Positions 47,286 to 61,836 of a stretch of DNA of 64,000 nucleotides are shown here, in pieces (positions within the stretch are counted from its first letter, which is position 1; each line of letters begins with the position of its first letter). Made by a program: the position numbers and the translations under genes. Origin of the DNA: Plectrocnemia conspersa (Eukaryota; Arthropoda; Insecta; Trichoptera; Polycentropodidae). The stretch covers positions 62,001 to 126,000 of the forward strand of contig VTFK01000337.1 in NCBI GenBank assembly GCA_009617715.1, given 5' to 3'. Under the pieces are notes generated by a model. The model was not told the DNA's origin, ran no database searches, and saw only the letters and a program-made list of their open reading frames with translations.

Positions 47286-49370
47286 TTATTTTTTCTAAAT
47301 TGCAAGTAATTCAAAAATAAAGTTTAAAAATAAAATATAACCTTTTTTTAGTATATATTATATAATTAGTATTTTATTAATCTATTTATATTATTGAAAT
47401 AAATGTGTTAAAATAACGTTTTTTCACAGATTTGTATAATGCAGAAATAGCAACGTTAGCTCTAACATATTTGATGTAGTAACTGATAAATTTATGGATA
47501 AAAATAAGACTAGTGAAAACGTCTACTACGATGCAAAAAAGATCTGAGAATAGAAACAATAATATCATTTACTTTGAAACACTGTCTAACAAAGACACAC
47601 AAACAGCAAAAATTATGCGTGTATAATTGCTGTTTTAAGAGTAGATCTTAAAATTTTAGATAAAAGCAACTGCATTTCAGTATGTTTGCTACTCTATTCT
47701 CAGTTGACGTCAACACGTTGCCTGCAAACTTTCAGATATAATGTATATTTAAAATCAGATATATAATTTTTTAAATAATTTATCTAAGTTTAACAATAAT
47801 AATGTATTAGACTTCTATAAGCTTATAACAGCTTAATGAAAAATACCCTGCCTTATTTATGACATCTCTTTTGGAATGTAGATTTATTTTTACCCGTATT
47901 AAGAATATCAAAAGTAAAATTAAAACATAAATTTTAGACGAGCGTCTTAACCATTCTCTTTGCATCGCTATTTCTTTTATTAAACTAGATGCTGCGCTGA
48001 AATCTAAAAAATAAGCTCAGTGTATACATTACAAAATATGTTATTATATTTTTTTTATTTTTGTAAAAAGAAAAGACACCTTGGTAAAATGCTTACATTT
48101 TAAAAAATAAATATTAAATTTTATTTGCGGCCATTGACAATTTTTTGTCGAACAATGAGGCTCAGAAGATTAAACTACACATGGTACATATTTTTTTAGC
48201 CAGATTGATATTTTTTGCTTTATATTATTCTCTATTTTCTATGACTATAAATGTACAAGTATGTATATACAAATATACACTTACACAGTACAAATAGCGC
48301 CGTTGTTTACGAAATAGATCAAATAAATCTACATAACAAATTAATTTCTATTCTATATACATATTATACATTATAGACACAATATGTATTACGCATTACG
48401 CTGTAACGACGTGTACAAAATTAACTTTATTTTAACAATCAACCCTGGGTCATGTATATTACTTTGGTGCCATATTTAATTAAGCAAATATACCGCCTAA
48501 ATTAATTTAACTATCAAACTAAACTGCCAATCATTATCAGTTAGTCGGTCGAAAATCGTAAATTACCAAAATATTAATATTGGTATTGTAGTGTAGTAAT
48601 AAGACATTAAAAATATTAAAATTCTCATTTTTATTATTAATTAATGTTATAGAAGGCATAAAAATTAATAAATAATCTTGCACTATGTTCACTATATTTT
48701 TTTCTGTAATATTTTTTTATATAATATACATTTGTGTTATTAAATTATTTTTTTTTTTTCAATATTTTTATTTCAATAATATAAATAATTTTACAGACAT
48801 ACTAATTATATATAATATATGTCACTGATTTATATCCATTTTCATGTTATTAGTTATTAGCTGAATTTAATTTTCTAAAAATAGGAATATAAAACAAAAC
48901 GTTTGTGGTTTTAATTTAATGGGGAAATACAAGTTCAATTATGAATTTCTTCAATAATAAACCAGCATTGTGAGAAAACAAGCTTTAAAGTTAACTTTCA
49001 CGAACAATTGCAAATTTTAATCGTATTTCTAACAAGCCCGTTAGAGATTAGCATTATTCATGAAAATAAGCTGCCCTTCAGTTGTCTACCGAGTATATAT
49101 AAACTATTTCCAGGAATTATGGAAGGCTTGGAACACTTTGGAAAAATGCGCTTCTGACCCTTATTGCGTCATCCGATTCATGTGTTCAAAACCAGTAACG
49201 TAGATTGAATAATAATTTAAGCCCGTGCGCTAACGGGTAACTAAAAATGTTTTTCAGTGCCTGATTAAAAGTATACAAACAATAAAATTACAACAAAGGA
49301 TTTATATAATATGTTGCCAAGTTTAAAAATAATGAAATTTTTTTTTTAAAATACCCTGAAAAGGTATTGA
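47286..49370. other. No recognised gene; AT-rich
   Basis: AT-rich, with a small less AT-rich patch at 49020-49250. Nothing supported. Confidence 0.5.
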
Positions 49371-49404
49371 TAAGCCTAGGCATTCGGGTTTTTCAATGTT
49401 TTTC

Positions 49405-49458
49405 ATTTCTCAAAAAATAAAATTTTTTATTTCTCAAAAAATAAAATTTTATTTTTTA
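49405..49458 (+). repeat. Two-copy tandem repeat
   Basis: TTTCTCAAAAAATAAAATTTT occurs twice in direct succession near 49405 and 49429. Confidence 0.85.
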
Positions 49459-49459
49459 C

Positions 49460-52306
49460 TTATCGATTCTCTCGATGAATTTTGATAAATTTAAAAATAT
49501 ATGTATTATATAGTATAAAGCTATGATAATGCAGTAAAATATAGAAAATATTTATATATGTGAAATAAATCTACTTTTTGTATTTTTACAATATATTTTT
49601 TTTAATTTTTAACCACGTAAATTATATTATTCAAATTATCTAAAATATTAAAAAAAAAATTAAAAATGTGTAAAACATTATTAATTTAATAAAAATATGA
49701 GTAGGAACACTATTACAAATTTTTATTAAAGTATTTTTTTAAAAAAAATAATACCATATAAATCGAAATCGGGCATCTTTGTTCTTTTTCTGTAAGGAAA
49801 ATTTTGATTGAAAAAATAACTAAAAACCCTATGTATATTTTTGCAATCTGATTTTGCTCTTTCCATCTGATTAATAATGTAATTTTATGATTACCAAAGC
49901 AAAGATAAATCCGGATAAAGTAGTTGGGAAAATAAATAAAAAATTAAGTTGTTTTGAGAGCTTTTAAGAGAGCATACATATTTTTAAGCATCTGGCACGG
50001 ACCTACTTTTTTTATGCAGCATTTTTAAAAAATCAGATATTTTAAAACATTCATACAAATTTAAGTTTCATCAATAATAGGTTCTATGAAAATTCTTGAG
50101 AAAATAATTTTTAAGAAAAAATTTTAGATAAGCCAACCTAATATATCAATTAATTATTTATTAATTATTACACACTTAGTTCTTGGTTTTTTCGCAAAAA
50201 GAAAATCAGTAAACAGAAGTAAATAAATTAATGCTTTTGATAGAAAACTAGACTTGTAAACAAACTTGAAACTCAACCAAACAAACTTGGTTAATTATCG
50301 CTGCAGAATCAAATTTCAGTATTTATAATAAACACTAATATTACACATCCATAACAGTCTAAGCTACAGAAAACATTTGGATAATAAAATTTTAATATTA
50401 TCATTTATAATTAATTTTTAAAAACATATGACTATATAATGATTTTTGTACACACACGCGCTGCCATGTACATGAATAATACATTTATATTGTGTCAATC
50501 TTAATTTAACTTTTTTTTTATTTTGAAAAGGCCGTGTCTCAAGACCAGGTAAAAAAGTAGTGATATTTATTACAAAAACAAGGGCGTACAGCAAATATTA
50601 GGTATACATCATCCAGACTTTAAGCTTCACTAAAGATATCGCGGAACTCAAGTCCAAATGGCTTAGTGCCATTACGGCCCGATAACCGATATTTAGCAAA
50701 GGAAAGAAATTTACTTTATAAACAATTAAAAAGAGTGGTTATTTTTATAAAATATTAATATCATCCTGTATTTTGACAATATTATATCAACCTGTATTTT
50801 GCCAATTGGTTATTCGATAAAATCTCGTTACGATTTTCGGTAGTTCCAATGAATTTTGGATTATGTTAGGATATAACAGGTGAAAATATCAAAGATGTGC
50901 GTTGGCGAAAACGACCGGACTGATTTATGAACGCGTCGTTAGACCGCAACCACATCAGTCACGACGAATAGGGATAGGGTAAATCTGTAAAATTTTGGGT
51001 TAGGGTCAGGGGAATTTTGGTGAAACTACCTCCGTTTATCGGCTTTCAAATTGTTCAGCTGTCATAATCGATCGAAGACAATTTAGGAACATGTATGTAT
51101 ATTTATTACGGTTGAAATACAACTTCATGCTTATTATCTTTTATTTTGTAATCGTTCACACTTTGGTCATTTCGTTATTTTGCATAAAATTAAATGTGAA
51201 GTATTGCTTAAAATGGACAATAAATTTGCCATTTAAAAAAACGTTTCAATAATAATTATTTAACTTTAAATAATGCTTGTGTTTCTATTATATTGTATAA
51301 ATTTAATATATTATAGCAACATGGATTGATTTATTATTTATAATAAATTGATACATAATTCATATTTCTGTATCGTAGTGTTTGTATCTGTATGAAATAT
51401 TTTTAAATGTAGAAAGGTTTAACACCAGACGTTACGATATTTGGCCCCACAACTACAATATTACATACACACTATATACAATTTTCGGTTAATTTATATT
51501 ACTTCGATTTTTCAAAAGAATGGATACTAGTTAAGTTGTAACGCCGTATAGGAAACTCTTAAAGACATTCTAAAAGTCTTATCTCTAAATATACAAGATG
51601 GAGGCTTTTTATGTTTCTACGCATTCATTCTGATTTTATGTATCAGATGATGGAATTCTGATTCTATTGTATATATTTTACCTTTCCGTATCGGAAATTT
51701 GATTTACTGTATAGATAACAATAACTTTGTATGTACTGCATATAAATAGTACATATACATATTTATATATGTTGATACACGTACATCTACAATCATACAT
51801 TTAAAAAAATATACAAGAAGTCAATTTTGAAAAAATCGTTTCAATTCTAAATTGGTTAAACCTAAATTGAATTGAAGAGTTCGGGTGTATTGTGATACAA
51901 ACGCCGACAACCAAACTGTGTGTCAGCATTTTCGTTTAACGAGTTACTGAAACAATGGCGTCGCTAGAATGAATTCATTCCCGATTAAGCGAACCGGGAC
52001 AACGGCGAACCGGATCCAGTTAAAAGCCGCGATCTCTCTATCCGAACGAATTGCCGATTTTCTATTATGTTAGCTTGTAACAAACCGATATATTTACATG
52101 CTATTCATTTTCATTGAATTATTATGATAGCAGGGGTAAACACGAGGTTGCAGCATGAATATTTTAACTGGAAATTTTAAGCCTAATCGTTTGAGTTTCG
52201 TGTTTTGAGCTTAGAAATGATGAGCATAAAGCTCAATATTCTAAGCCTCTAAATGGCCTTATTGTAAATATAGTTTAGCCCATTTTAAACTCCAAGTTTA
52301 AGTGTG
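49460..52306. other. No recognised gene; islands at 50630-51080 and 51880-52080
   Basis: The islands are less AT-rich, contain CpG words and lack long open frames. The first includes a GGGTTAGGGTCAGGGG patch near 50998. At 52131 CAGGGGTAAACACGAGG has a hAT-like start without a partner. The rest is AT-rich. Confidence 0.42.
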
Positions 52307-52344
52307 TTGTTAATTTATTAGTTAATAGACTAATAAATTAACAA
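52307..52344. repeat. Perfect 16-bp inverted repeat, 6-base loop
   Basis: Arms 52307-52322 and 52329-52344 (TTGTTAATTTATTAGT and its complement) flank TAATAG. A second hairpin starts six bases further on. Confidence 0.95.
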
Positions 52345-52349
52345 TACAA

Positions 52350-52397
52350 TAAACCGTAAAATAAAATAATGTGAATATTATTTTATTTTACGGTTTA
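52350..52397. repeat. Perfect 21-bp inverted repeat, 6-base loop
   Basis: Arms 52350-52370 and 52377-52397 (starting TAAACCGTAAAATAAAA) flank GTGAAT. Together with 52307-52344 this forms twin cruciform-capable hairpins within 91 bp. Confidence 0.95.
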
Positions 52398-55134
52398 GTT
52401 CTTAAGTATGTTATTTTTTAATAAATAATTAATAATATTTCTAACTAACTAATAAGTTAAATGCAACTAAATTTTGACTGACTCAATAAAATTGTTCAAT
52501 ATTTCATTAACTGGAGACTTTCATAAGTGCAATAACAAGTTCCATGTCATTTTTACGCACTTGAAAACAACACACCATCAAAATAATGGAGTAAATTAAT
52601 CATCTGAGATGAGGCACTGCATCACATGAGATGGCTTCAATATACGACTTTAAAGTTCCTCATCAATTTGTGGCTTTCAATTGTATTGTTCGTATATTTT
52701 TTAATTTAAAAAAATATTTACTAATCAACAAAATTATGCTTTTAAAATCTAAGCATCCATAGTATTAAAATATTAAATTAAATATCTTTACAAAAAATAA
52801 AACAATGTCATCACCATTGATAATTTTTTTATATATGTATGTATATAAAAAAACAATTTAATATAAACTTGATAATAAGAATCATAAAAATAAAAAATAA
52901 ATTTCATTTAATTGCTTTGATAGCTTTTATATTTTGAAGTTATTTGACTGCCATAAAATAATTTTTCCCAGCAATATTTATAGAGCATATGTAATTGACG
53001 AATGGTGCGACTTAATTAAAAATTTCATCACAATAATGAAAATAGAGTCTCAAAAATCTGTTAGTCGCCTGTCAGTCAGAAAGCCTTCGTTCGTTACCAA
53101 GAGTCAAATCTTTAAAAGTGGCCTTTTGGTAGAATAAAAAAGAAAATTTAAGACCAATCGTGTTACTGTTTAACTCCGCCTCCTGTACTTTCCAGGTGGG
53201 TAGTTTAGGTGACTGTACGATAATTACCACAATAACAAAGTATGGTTTCTAGGTCTTTGCTTTGAAGCTTGTGAAAAATATGTTTTATGTAGTGTTAATT
53301 GATGATAATTAATGGCTATTTTACAAAACTCTTTTCTTTATTATTTAACTTTATGTAATAACACTACCACTTAATCTTTGTTTTGTCTTTTCTTTTTTTA
53401 CTTTTATTCTTTAAATTGTAATAATTAACGTTTTTTTATTATATTTATTAAAATAATCATAAAAATTAAATTGGTTATAAAGCTGTAACATGTATTCCAG
53501 CAAAGAGTATATTTTTAATTTTAACTGCTCAATAAATGCATAACTTACATATACTAAATTAAGCTCATATAAAATGCTCACAAAACATAAAAATAAAATG
53601 CGTTGGTATTATATTCTTACTTTTTGAATATCATATAATTGTAATTGAATTGCTGTTTATTTACATCTTTTTGTGCTTAAAAAATTAAACGATTTTCCTT
53701 AAAACCGCAAGTAAAATAATAATTTAGACTTTTTTTCGAATTTGCAATTCAATTCCAAATTTCATATAAGGTCAAACATTACTTTACGTATAAAATTTTC
53801 TCTTGTAAAACAAGACCAATTATTACTTGGCGATTAAAAAAAATCGCTACCATCTAAACTTTCGCCGGTCGTGGCTAATTTTTTTTACCCGTCGCTAAAG
53901 TTTCGGGCTTGGAGCCAAAAGTTGTTCTGGAACAACGTCGCTACGTTAAATGAAAATTCCCAGGGAAAATTGTTTTAATTCCGCAACCGGGGTAGGAAAC
54001 ACCGGACGGGATCCATTTGCACAAATTAAAGGACAGTTTCAATGCTTTCGTTCCAAACACACACACACACGCTTAGGTTAAAACGCAAACGTAAACCCAG
54101 AAACAGACCGGTGTCATGCCACAAACGCCACCGATACACAATAGTCGTTGAAAAATAAAATTTTAGAATTTATACACCTACCATTAATTTAATTAATTCC
54201 ATTGAACTTTTTTAACCGAATAACACAAAACGTTCCGCGGTTGAAAGCGCTCAGGGGAAAGTACGCTAACAAAACTTTCATTTCGATTACGGCGTGTTTT
54301 TAAAAAGTTTCACAAAATATAGCCGCTTTTGGTAAAATAAGCTCTCCGATTATTGATAATGAAATACGATAGAGCTTTTATTTAAAATTTCACTGCTAAA
54401 TTCGATGCTCTTAAAATTAAATTTTTAACTAGAAAAACATATTTTTCTCCTTTCAAAATTCATATTAATGTTTAAAAGTTATATTATACTATAGATATTC
54501 GTAAAGTAAATATTTTATGTTTACATTAACTTCTGATATTTTTAGAAGTGAACTTATCAGATTTACATAATTTATTATATCACATATTTACCATTTTAGG
54601 CGAGTCTAAAAATAAATTGATTAATTATTACATCATGAAAGTCTTGTCTGCTCTCTTTTTCGACATTTAATGGGTACAAATAATTCGGTTACCGCTTAAT
54701 ATAAAAAAGTTCCGGAGACTACTAAATAATATTCTTTATAAGTTTTTATCGATTAGGTGAAATAATATTTACTTTTATCAGCTTTGTATCTTTACTTTAT
54801 GAATGTCACTTGTTTACCGTATTATTTTATACATACATTAATTAAAAATTATATACTTAAAATCAACTCAAATTTGTGTGAAACTTAAAAATATCTTACG
54901 TACATAGATTATAGTTATAAAAGTTTATGAAAGAGTTTTGCGTTAAAGCTATGCATATCATTGCTTTCGTTTCATTTCTATGGTTTTATTGTAAAAGCAT
55001 ATTTTAAATTAAATAAACCCATACAAAAGCTCGTTTAAATGTAAAATTAAAAACTAAATAACTTAACTAGGAAACAAGAGGTTAATTTCATTTTAAAACA
55101 TCCGTCATTAAATTATATATTTTTGAGGTTGTTT
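52398..55134. other. No recognised gene; island at 53840-54330
   Basis: The island has raised GC, CpG words and a short CA run (54057-54070) without an open frame; it may be conserved non-coding DNA. Otherwise AT-rich. Confidence 0.42.
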
Positions 55135-55260
55135 TTAATATATAGTACCCTTAGCTTTAATTACAGCAGCAGCTCTTTTTGACATACTGTCAAATAATGA
55201 CTTGTAGGTGGTCGGAGGCAATTTTTAAAGTGATTTTTAAAATTCTTATGATAATATAAC
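55135..55260 (-). pseudogene. Tc1-like transposase C-terminal fragment
   Basis: On the minus strand the frame reads LPPTTYKSLFDSMSKRAAAV then IKAKG and ends at TAA (55135-55137). This matches the C-terminal Tc1 signature (xxYxxLxxSMPRRxxAVIxAKGGxTxY). The DDE catalytic block is not recognisable upstream and no terminal repeats were found. It is a terminal scrap of an inactive element. Confidence 0.66.
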
Positions 55261-57347
<2,087 letters not shown>

Positions 57348-57417
57348 CACATTTTTAGAGGTTCGCGAGTATGTTCCAAGGACGAGATCAGCAGTTACGA
57401 AAAATTTGTGACCATGG

Positions 57418-57425
57418 GTGGTGCA
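57418..57425. repeat. Left 8-bp target duplication of second intact-ended hAT
   Basis: GTGGTGCA, identical to 58543-58550. Confidence 0.92.
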
Positions 57426-58542
57426 TAGAGTCTCCAATTACTCGAACCATCAACTACTCGAGTATCGAATATTAAAATTTTAAAATACTCGAGTACTCGA
57501 GTACTTTCGAGTATTTACCAAATGTACCAAAATAGCTATTATTCAAATTCATGCACATATAAATGAATAAATAAAATACTTAGTATGTTAATTTTTACAA
57601 TTATTTTAACTTCACGAACATACTTTTTAAAAACAATAATGCAAAAAGTGTCTCGAATTTAATATTACTGCTAACCCTTGGTTTTATTATTCCCGTTATG
57701 GAAAAAACCCTTTCTGTTGCTGTTGATGTTGGTCTTATTGTCATTAACGCGTTGGATAAGGCTTCTTATTTATATCTGTTCGCTTTTTATAGATATTAAA
57801 TTTTTTGAACTCTCTTTTTGTGTTCTCTTCTTTCATTTCCTTCTCTGCTTTTCTCTTATTTCCTTCGACTATTGACAAAATAGCATTTTGTAATTCTTCT
57901 TGAATAGATTTTTTTTCTTAACAATATACAATATTCTACTTTTTCTGATTAATGCGAAGAATTTAAATCTATATCCTTCGAAGATGTATTTGGGTGAATC
58001 CCTTTCACTCTAGAGCTAAACGGTTCGCAAAGAACTGACTTTACTTTAAATGCCTTTAAAACACACAATTGTTTTGATTTATATTTTAAGCTGAGGGATC
58101 AGTATAAACAATTTACAACACTTAACGCTACAACTGCATAGTCATAAAACCTAAAAAAAAATTTTTTTTTGTTGATATTTCATATTGTTCATTGCCATAA
58201 ATTAGATAAGTCGGGACTGTCGAACAGAAAACACAAAAGAAATTTCTCCGTCGTACCCACTAACATAGCCGACGACCGGAACTATGCAACTATGGAACTA
58301 TGAAAAAATTATACCTGATAGTAACCGCTCTAACTCGGGACTTCGGGCATAAACGCCAAATAAAAGCAAGACGTTAACCTTTACCGGACCGAGTTAAAGT
58401 TAATTTTGTTTCTAAAATATTTCAAATTTTTTTAATTTCGAGTATTAATCGAGTAATTTTCAAAATACTCGATTATCAAGTACTTGAAAAATAGACAAGT
58501 ATACTCGAGTATCGAGTACTCGATTACTCGAATTGGAGACTA
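57426..58542 (-). mobile_element. Non-autonomous hAT transposon, 1117 bp
   Basis: The ends are TAGAGTCTCCAATT (57426) and AATTGGAGACTA (58531-58542), inverted apart from a two-base AG insertion on the left. Exact GTGGTGCA copies flank the element. Inside both ends the palindromic word ACTCGAGTA and relatives (CTCGAGTACTCGAGTA) recur, four to six times per side, likely transposase-binding sites. The interior keeps part of a hAT transposase on the minus strand, so this is a deletion derivative of an autonomous element and not a MITE of unrelated filling. Confidence 0.9.
57601..57880 (-). pseudogene. hAT transposase C-terminal (hATC) fragment
   Basis: The minus-strand frame gives ALMTIRPTSTATERVFSITG (about 57740-57680), then IIKPRVSSN, then a LLFLKSMF-like end and TAA (57601-57603). 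This matches hATC (xIxPTSxxxERxFSxxGxxxxxxRxxL...LxFLxxxF). Upstream, in a frame one base off, lies a charged Lys/Glu-rich stretch ending KKFNIYKKRTD (about 57860-57770), normal for the region before hATC. The N-terminal finger and catalytic residues are gone. Confidence 0.85.
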
Positions 58543-58550
58543 GTGGTGCA
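58543..58550. repeat. Right 8-bp target duplication of second hAT
   Basis: GTGGTGCA, identical to 57418-57425. Confidence 0.92.
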
Positions 58551-61500
58551 TCGCAGCCGAAAAATATAAAAGTAAGTTTAAATCGTGTTGAGTCCCGAGA
58601 TTCTAATAATATTTATATATACATATATATAGCATAAAAATTTTTACAAGCCAGTATTATGTATTTTGTATAATGGTATTTATATTATTGCAATCGTTTA
58701 TAATAAAAAAAGATTTCAGATTTGTCAAAGTAGAATTCTTGGTCTTCTTCCATTTTCTCATTCAAATATGAGTTCTAACGTTGCTATAGGAAATTCTTTT
58801 CACTTCAACAGTGGCGTACGATTTTTTCTCACGTACAATAGATGTATTGGATTCTAAAGACACTGAGGCAAGTGCTATATTTGAAATATGCAGATTAATT
58901 AAAAAATGTAAATGCTCTGAAATTGTCAATAAGAAAATATCGTGGAGTGGTTTGATCGCGATTGAATTGGTTTACGTTTTTAATTTTTGAATGATGTGGA
59001 TATCGTTGCTATTGTCACTCAATCAGAAGAGGAAAAAGTCATAGAATAAGGAGATACTGACACATTAGTCACAAGATGGCATTGACTTCTTTTAAAACTT
59101 TACTGTACTACATCTACAAAAGGGAATTCGAATATAACGATATAATTGCTATTAATTTTCACTTACATTTAAATTTTTGAGAGATTTCCAAAAGCAAACA
59201 AGAATCACAAATTTTTTAAATAAACAAAAAAAAATATTTTGTAAATATATTATACATATTTTAAAACAACATAAAAATTAGAATATCCGTATATTTTAAT
59301 TATCCCTGTTTTTGGTACCCAACAATAGCCTGGATAATCGAGAGTATGAAATGAAATAATTTTTTTATTTTCTGACCAATATACAATGCGTCAGCATATT
59401 ATTAAATAATATTTTGTTATGGCTAGATGATGTTTGTGATAATAATTGTTAATAAAATATATATGCTGAGAGTTTTAAATTTTGATTTTTTCGCATTATT
59501 TGCTATTAAATTTTCGAGATATTGCTATTGATACATTTATTTATGTTTGAAGAATACTATATTCATTAAGTAATAGTCAGCATTCATTTTATTTATATTT
59601 TATCATGCAAAGGTATCCAATTTAAATATAATATATTATTTAGAGTATATGTTTTACTATTGTTTTGATTATCTTTAATTACTTTCCAGTACTACTTAAA
59701 TAATGGTTCTCATTTTCTGTGAAACATTCGTTTTACGTTAAATTGCTTCACGCGGCAAATTTTCGAATAACAATTCAGATTAAGATCGGGTAGCTAATGG
59801 ATTGGATAATTATAGGTAGTTATCGCTTTATGGTCATCTCATTATTGCATTGCTCTTAGCTTCGAAAATTAATACGAGCTTTTTCGTCAAAAAGTCGATT
59901 TTTTTTCGCATTAAATTGCATGTCCCAATAAGCATTAAAATATTTTTATACATACATTCAAAGCATATAATATTTATATTTTAGAATAAGTGAATATTAG
60001 TATTCTCTTATAAAAACTTGTTACTGATACTCAAAAATATAGTCATAGTTTTTTGAAAGTACAGGGTGAACCAAAAATAACTAAAACCGTAAAAATATAT
60101 GTAACCGATGCGGCGCAATTTAAAATGTATGCTTCAATGTGAATAAAAATATGTTTTTTACTGTTTATCAAAAATCAATTTGTGAGACGATTTTTTTTGA
60201 TTTGATTTCATCAGATAATTTTTTTAAACCAAATGAAAATATTTTTTTATGTAGTAATATTTTATCTGTGTTGATATAATATAAAATATTTCTAAAGTTA
60301 TATTATAGTTTTTTATTGCCATCATATATGCTGTATCATTGCTTTGATGAAACAGCTTTAATATTGTACTTTTTATAGCAAAATGTATAATATTTTATTT
60401 ATTTTTTCCAAGCTTTGTTTCGACAATGTTTTATGGTTAATATACGTGAGTTTCGAATATATTTAAACTAATAATTTATTTAAATTGCCATTTTCGATAT
60501 AAATATACATTTTCACCATATAATTTTAAGAAGTATATTGAAATTACATACACAGGTAGTAATATATTTGGAGCCGGGAATTAAATAATCGCTTTTACTG
60601 CTAAACAGTATCATTAAATTTTTAGCGAAACTACATGAATTGAACTAATCATTTTTTATAGTAAACCATTATTATTTTTTTGTAATTCAATTGACTCTTT
60701 CAAAAAATATGATATATTATTTTATATATGCTGCCTTCGATATATATATATAAAATAATGCACAGTTTTTTTGAAGACACTTTAAATTTACATTCATTTT
60801 CATTATTAATATTATTATAATATTTTTTTTAAATACGTCGTAAATGAATAAATATCTTATATACTGCAAATATATATTATGATAATAAAAATAGTGTCAG
60901 ATTTATCAACTGCGCCATTTTTTAAATTTATAATTATATCTCTTAAAGAAATGATTAAATCAGCAGGTGTGAAGGCGTGAGAATCCGAATATTATACTAT
61001 TAAATAATAAACATCCGTTACAAAGTTAGTTTTGGCATGAAATAAATAATGACAAAAATAATCTTGTAAAAATGGAACACCACCGTGAGAACACCTTTTT
61101 ATAGATGAAGTCATAAAATAACCGTGTAAATCAGAAAAAAATAATTCGAGATTGCGTCGTAATCTGATCATCAAAAGGGATGGTAAACCAAATATCGTAC
61201 GGAGAGAGCCATGGAAATTTAGACAACCAAAGATCCTCGGAGATTTTATCTGACACATCTACTAACATTCCGAGTTTAAGGCATTAGAACTTTAGAAGTC
61301 CAGATGTTCGCATCCGCTCCTAATAGTCGAGCATAAAGCCTTACCTCACCAGCCTATTAGCAACACATAGCTTAAAAATACTGTAGACTTAGCATAGTCG
61401 AAGTGCTCCACTTCTGTTTTTTGCGGCCGAATTCTCGGTCATGATTACTATTGATAGTATCCCGACATAACTATGTTAAAGACGATAATAGGCTAGAAGG

Positions 61501-61728
61501 AGAAGTGGAAGTATAGTATATAAGTGGAAGTGTCTAAGTCCCGCTCCATTTACTCGGAATCTCTTAGGGGAAAATAAACATCATTTGAGGTGCTTCTTAG
61601 ATTAAGTATATTTTAGTAGGTGATAAAAATTAATTATTAATTAATAAAAATAAAAATACGTCTGGAACCTAGGGACGTACAAATAGAAAACATTGCGTAT
61701 AACTTACATGTATTGTACGTGACGACTC
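58551..61728. other. No recognised gene
   Basis: AT-rich to about 60960. An isolated ACAGGGTGAACCAAAAATAA word at 60062 resembles some mariner ends, without a partner. At 60990-61260 a minus-strand open frame of 88 codons includes a KRCSHGGVPF patch that faintly recalls RT motif B. A less AT-rich block at 61280-61620 has TATATAAG and AATAAA signals like a solo LTR, but no borders were found. Confidence 0.4.
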
Positions 61729-61836
61729 AATTGTTGCATAAAAAATAACAAACAACAAACAACAAACTTTGTTCTAAAAAAAACGATCTTAATTGTTGCA
61801 TAAAAAATAACAAACAACAAACTTTGTCCTAAAAAC
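61729..61836 (+). repeat. Tandem duplication, about 62-bp period
   Basis: AATTGTTGCATAAAAAATAA and the following CAAACAACAAACTTTGT are present at 61729 and again at 61791. The first copy has one extra CAAACAA unit. Confidence 0.88.

Noticed and set aside
59325..59350. pogo-type end (GGATAATCGAGAG)
   Set aside because: Short resemblance only, no partner or TA-bounded pair found.
60062..60100. mariner element starting ACAGGGTGAACC
   Set aside because: No partner end or transposase fragment downstream.
60990..61260. R1/R2-type reverse transcriptase motif B (CSHGGVPF)
   Set aside because: Only one weak patch resembles GCPQGGVLSP; no other RT landmark in order.
61365..61610. Possible solo LTR with TATATAAG and AATAAA
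   Set aside because: A plausible promoter and poly(A) layout but no defined right border or duplication.
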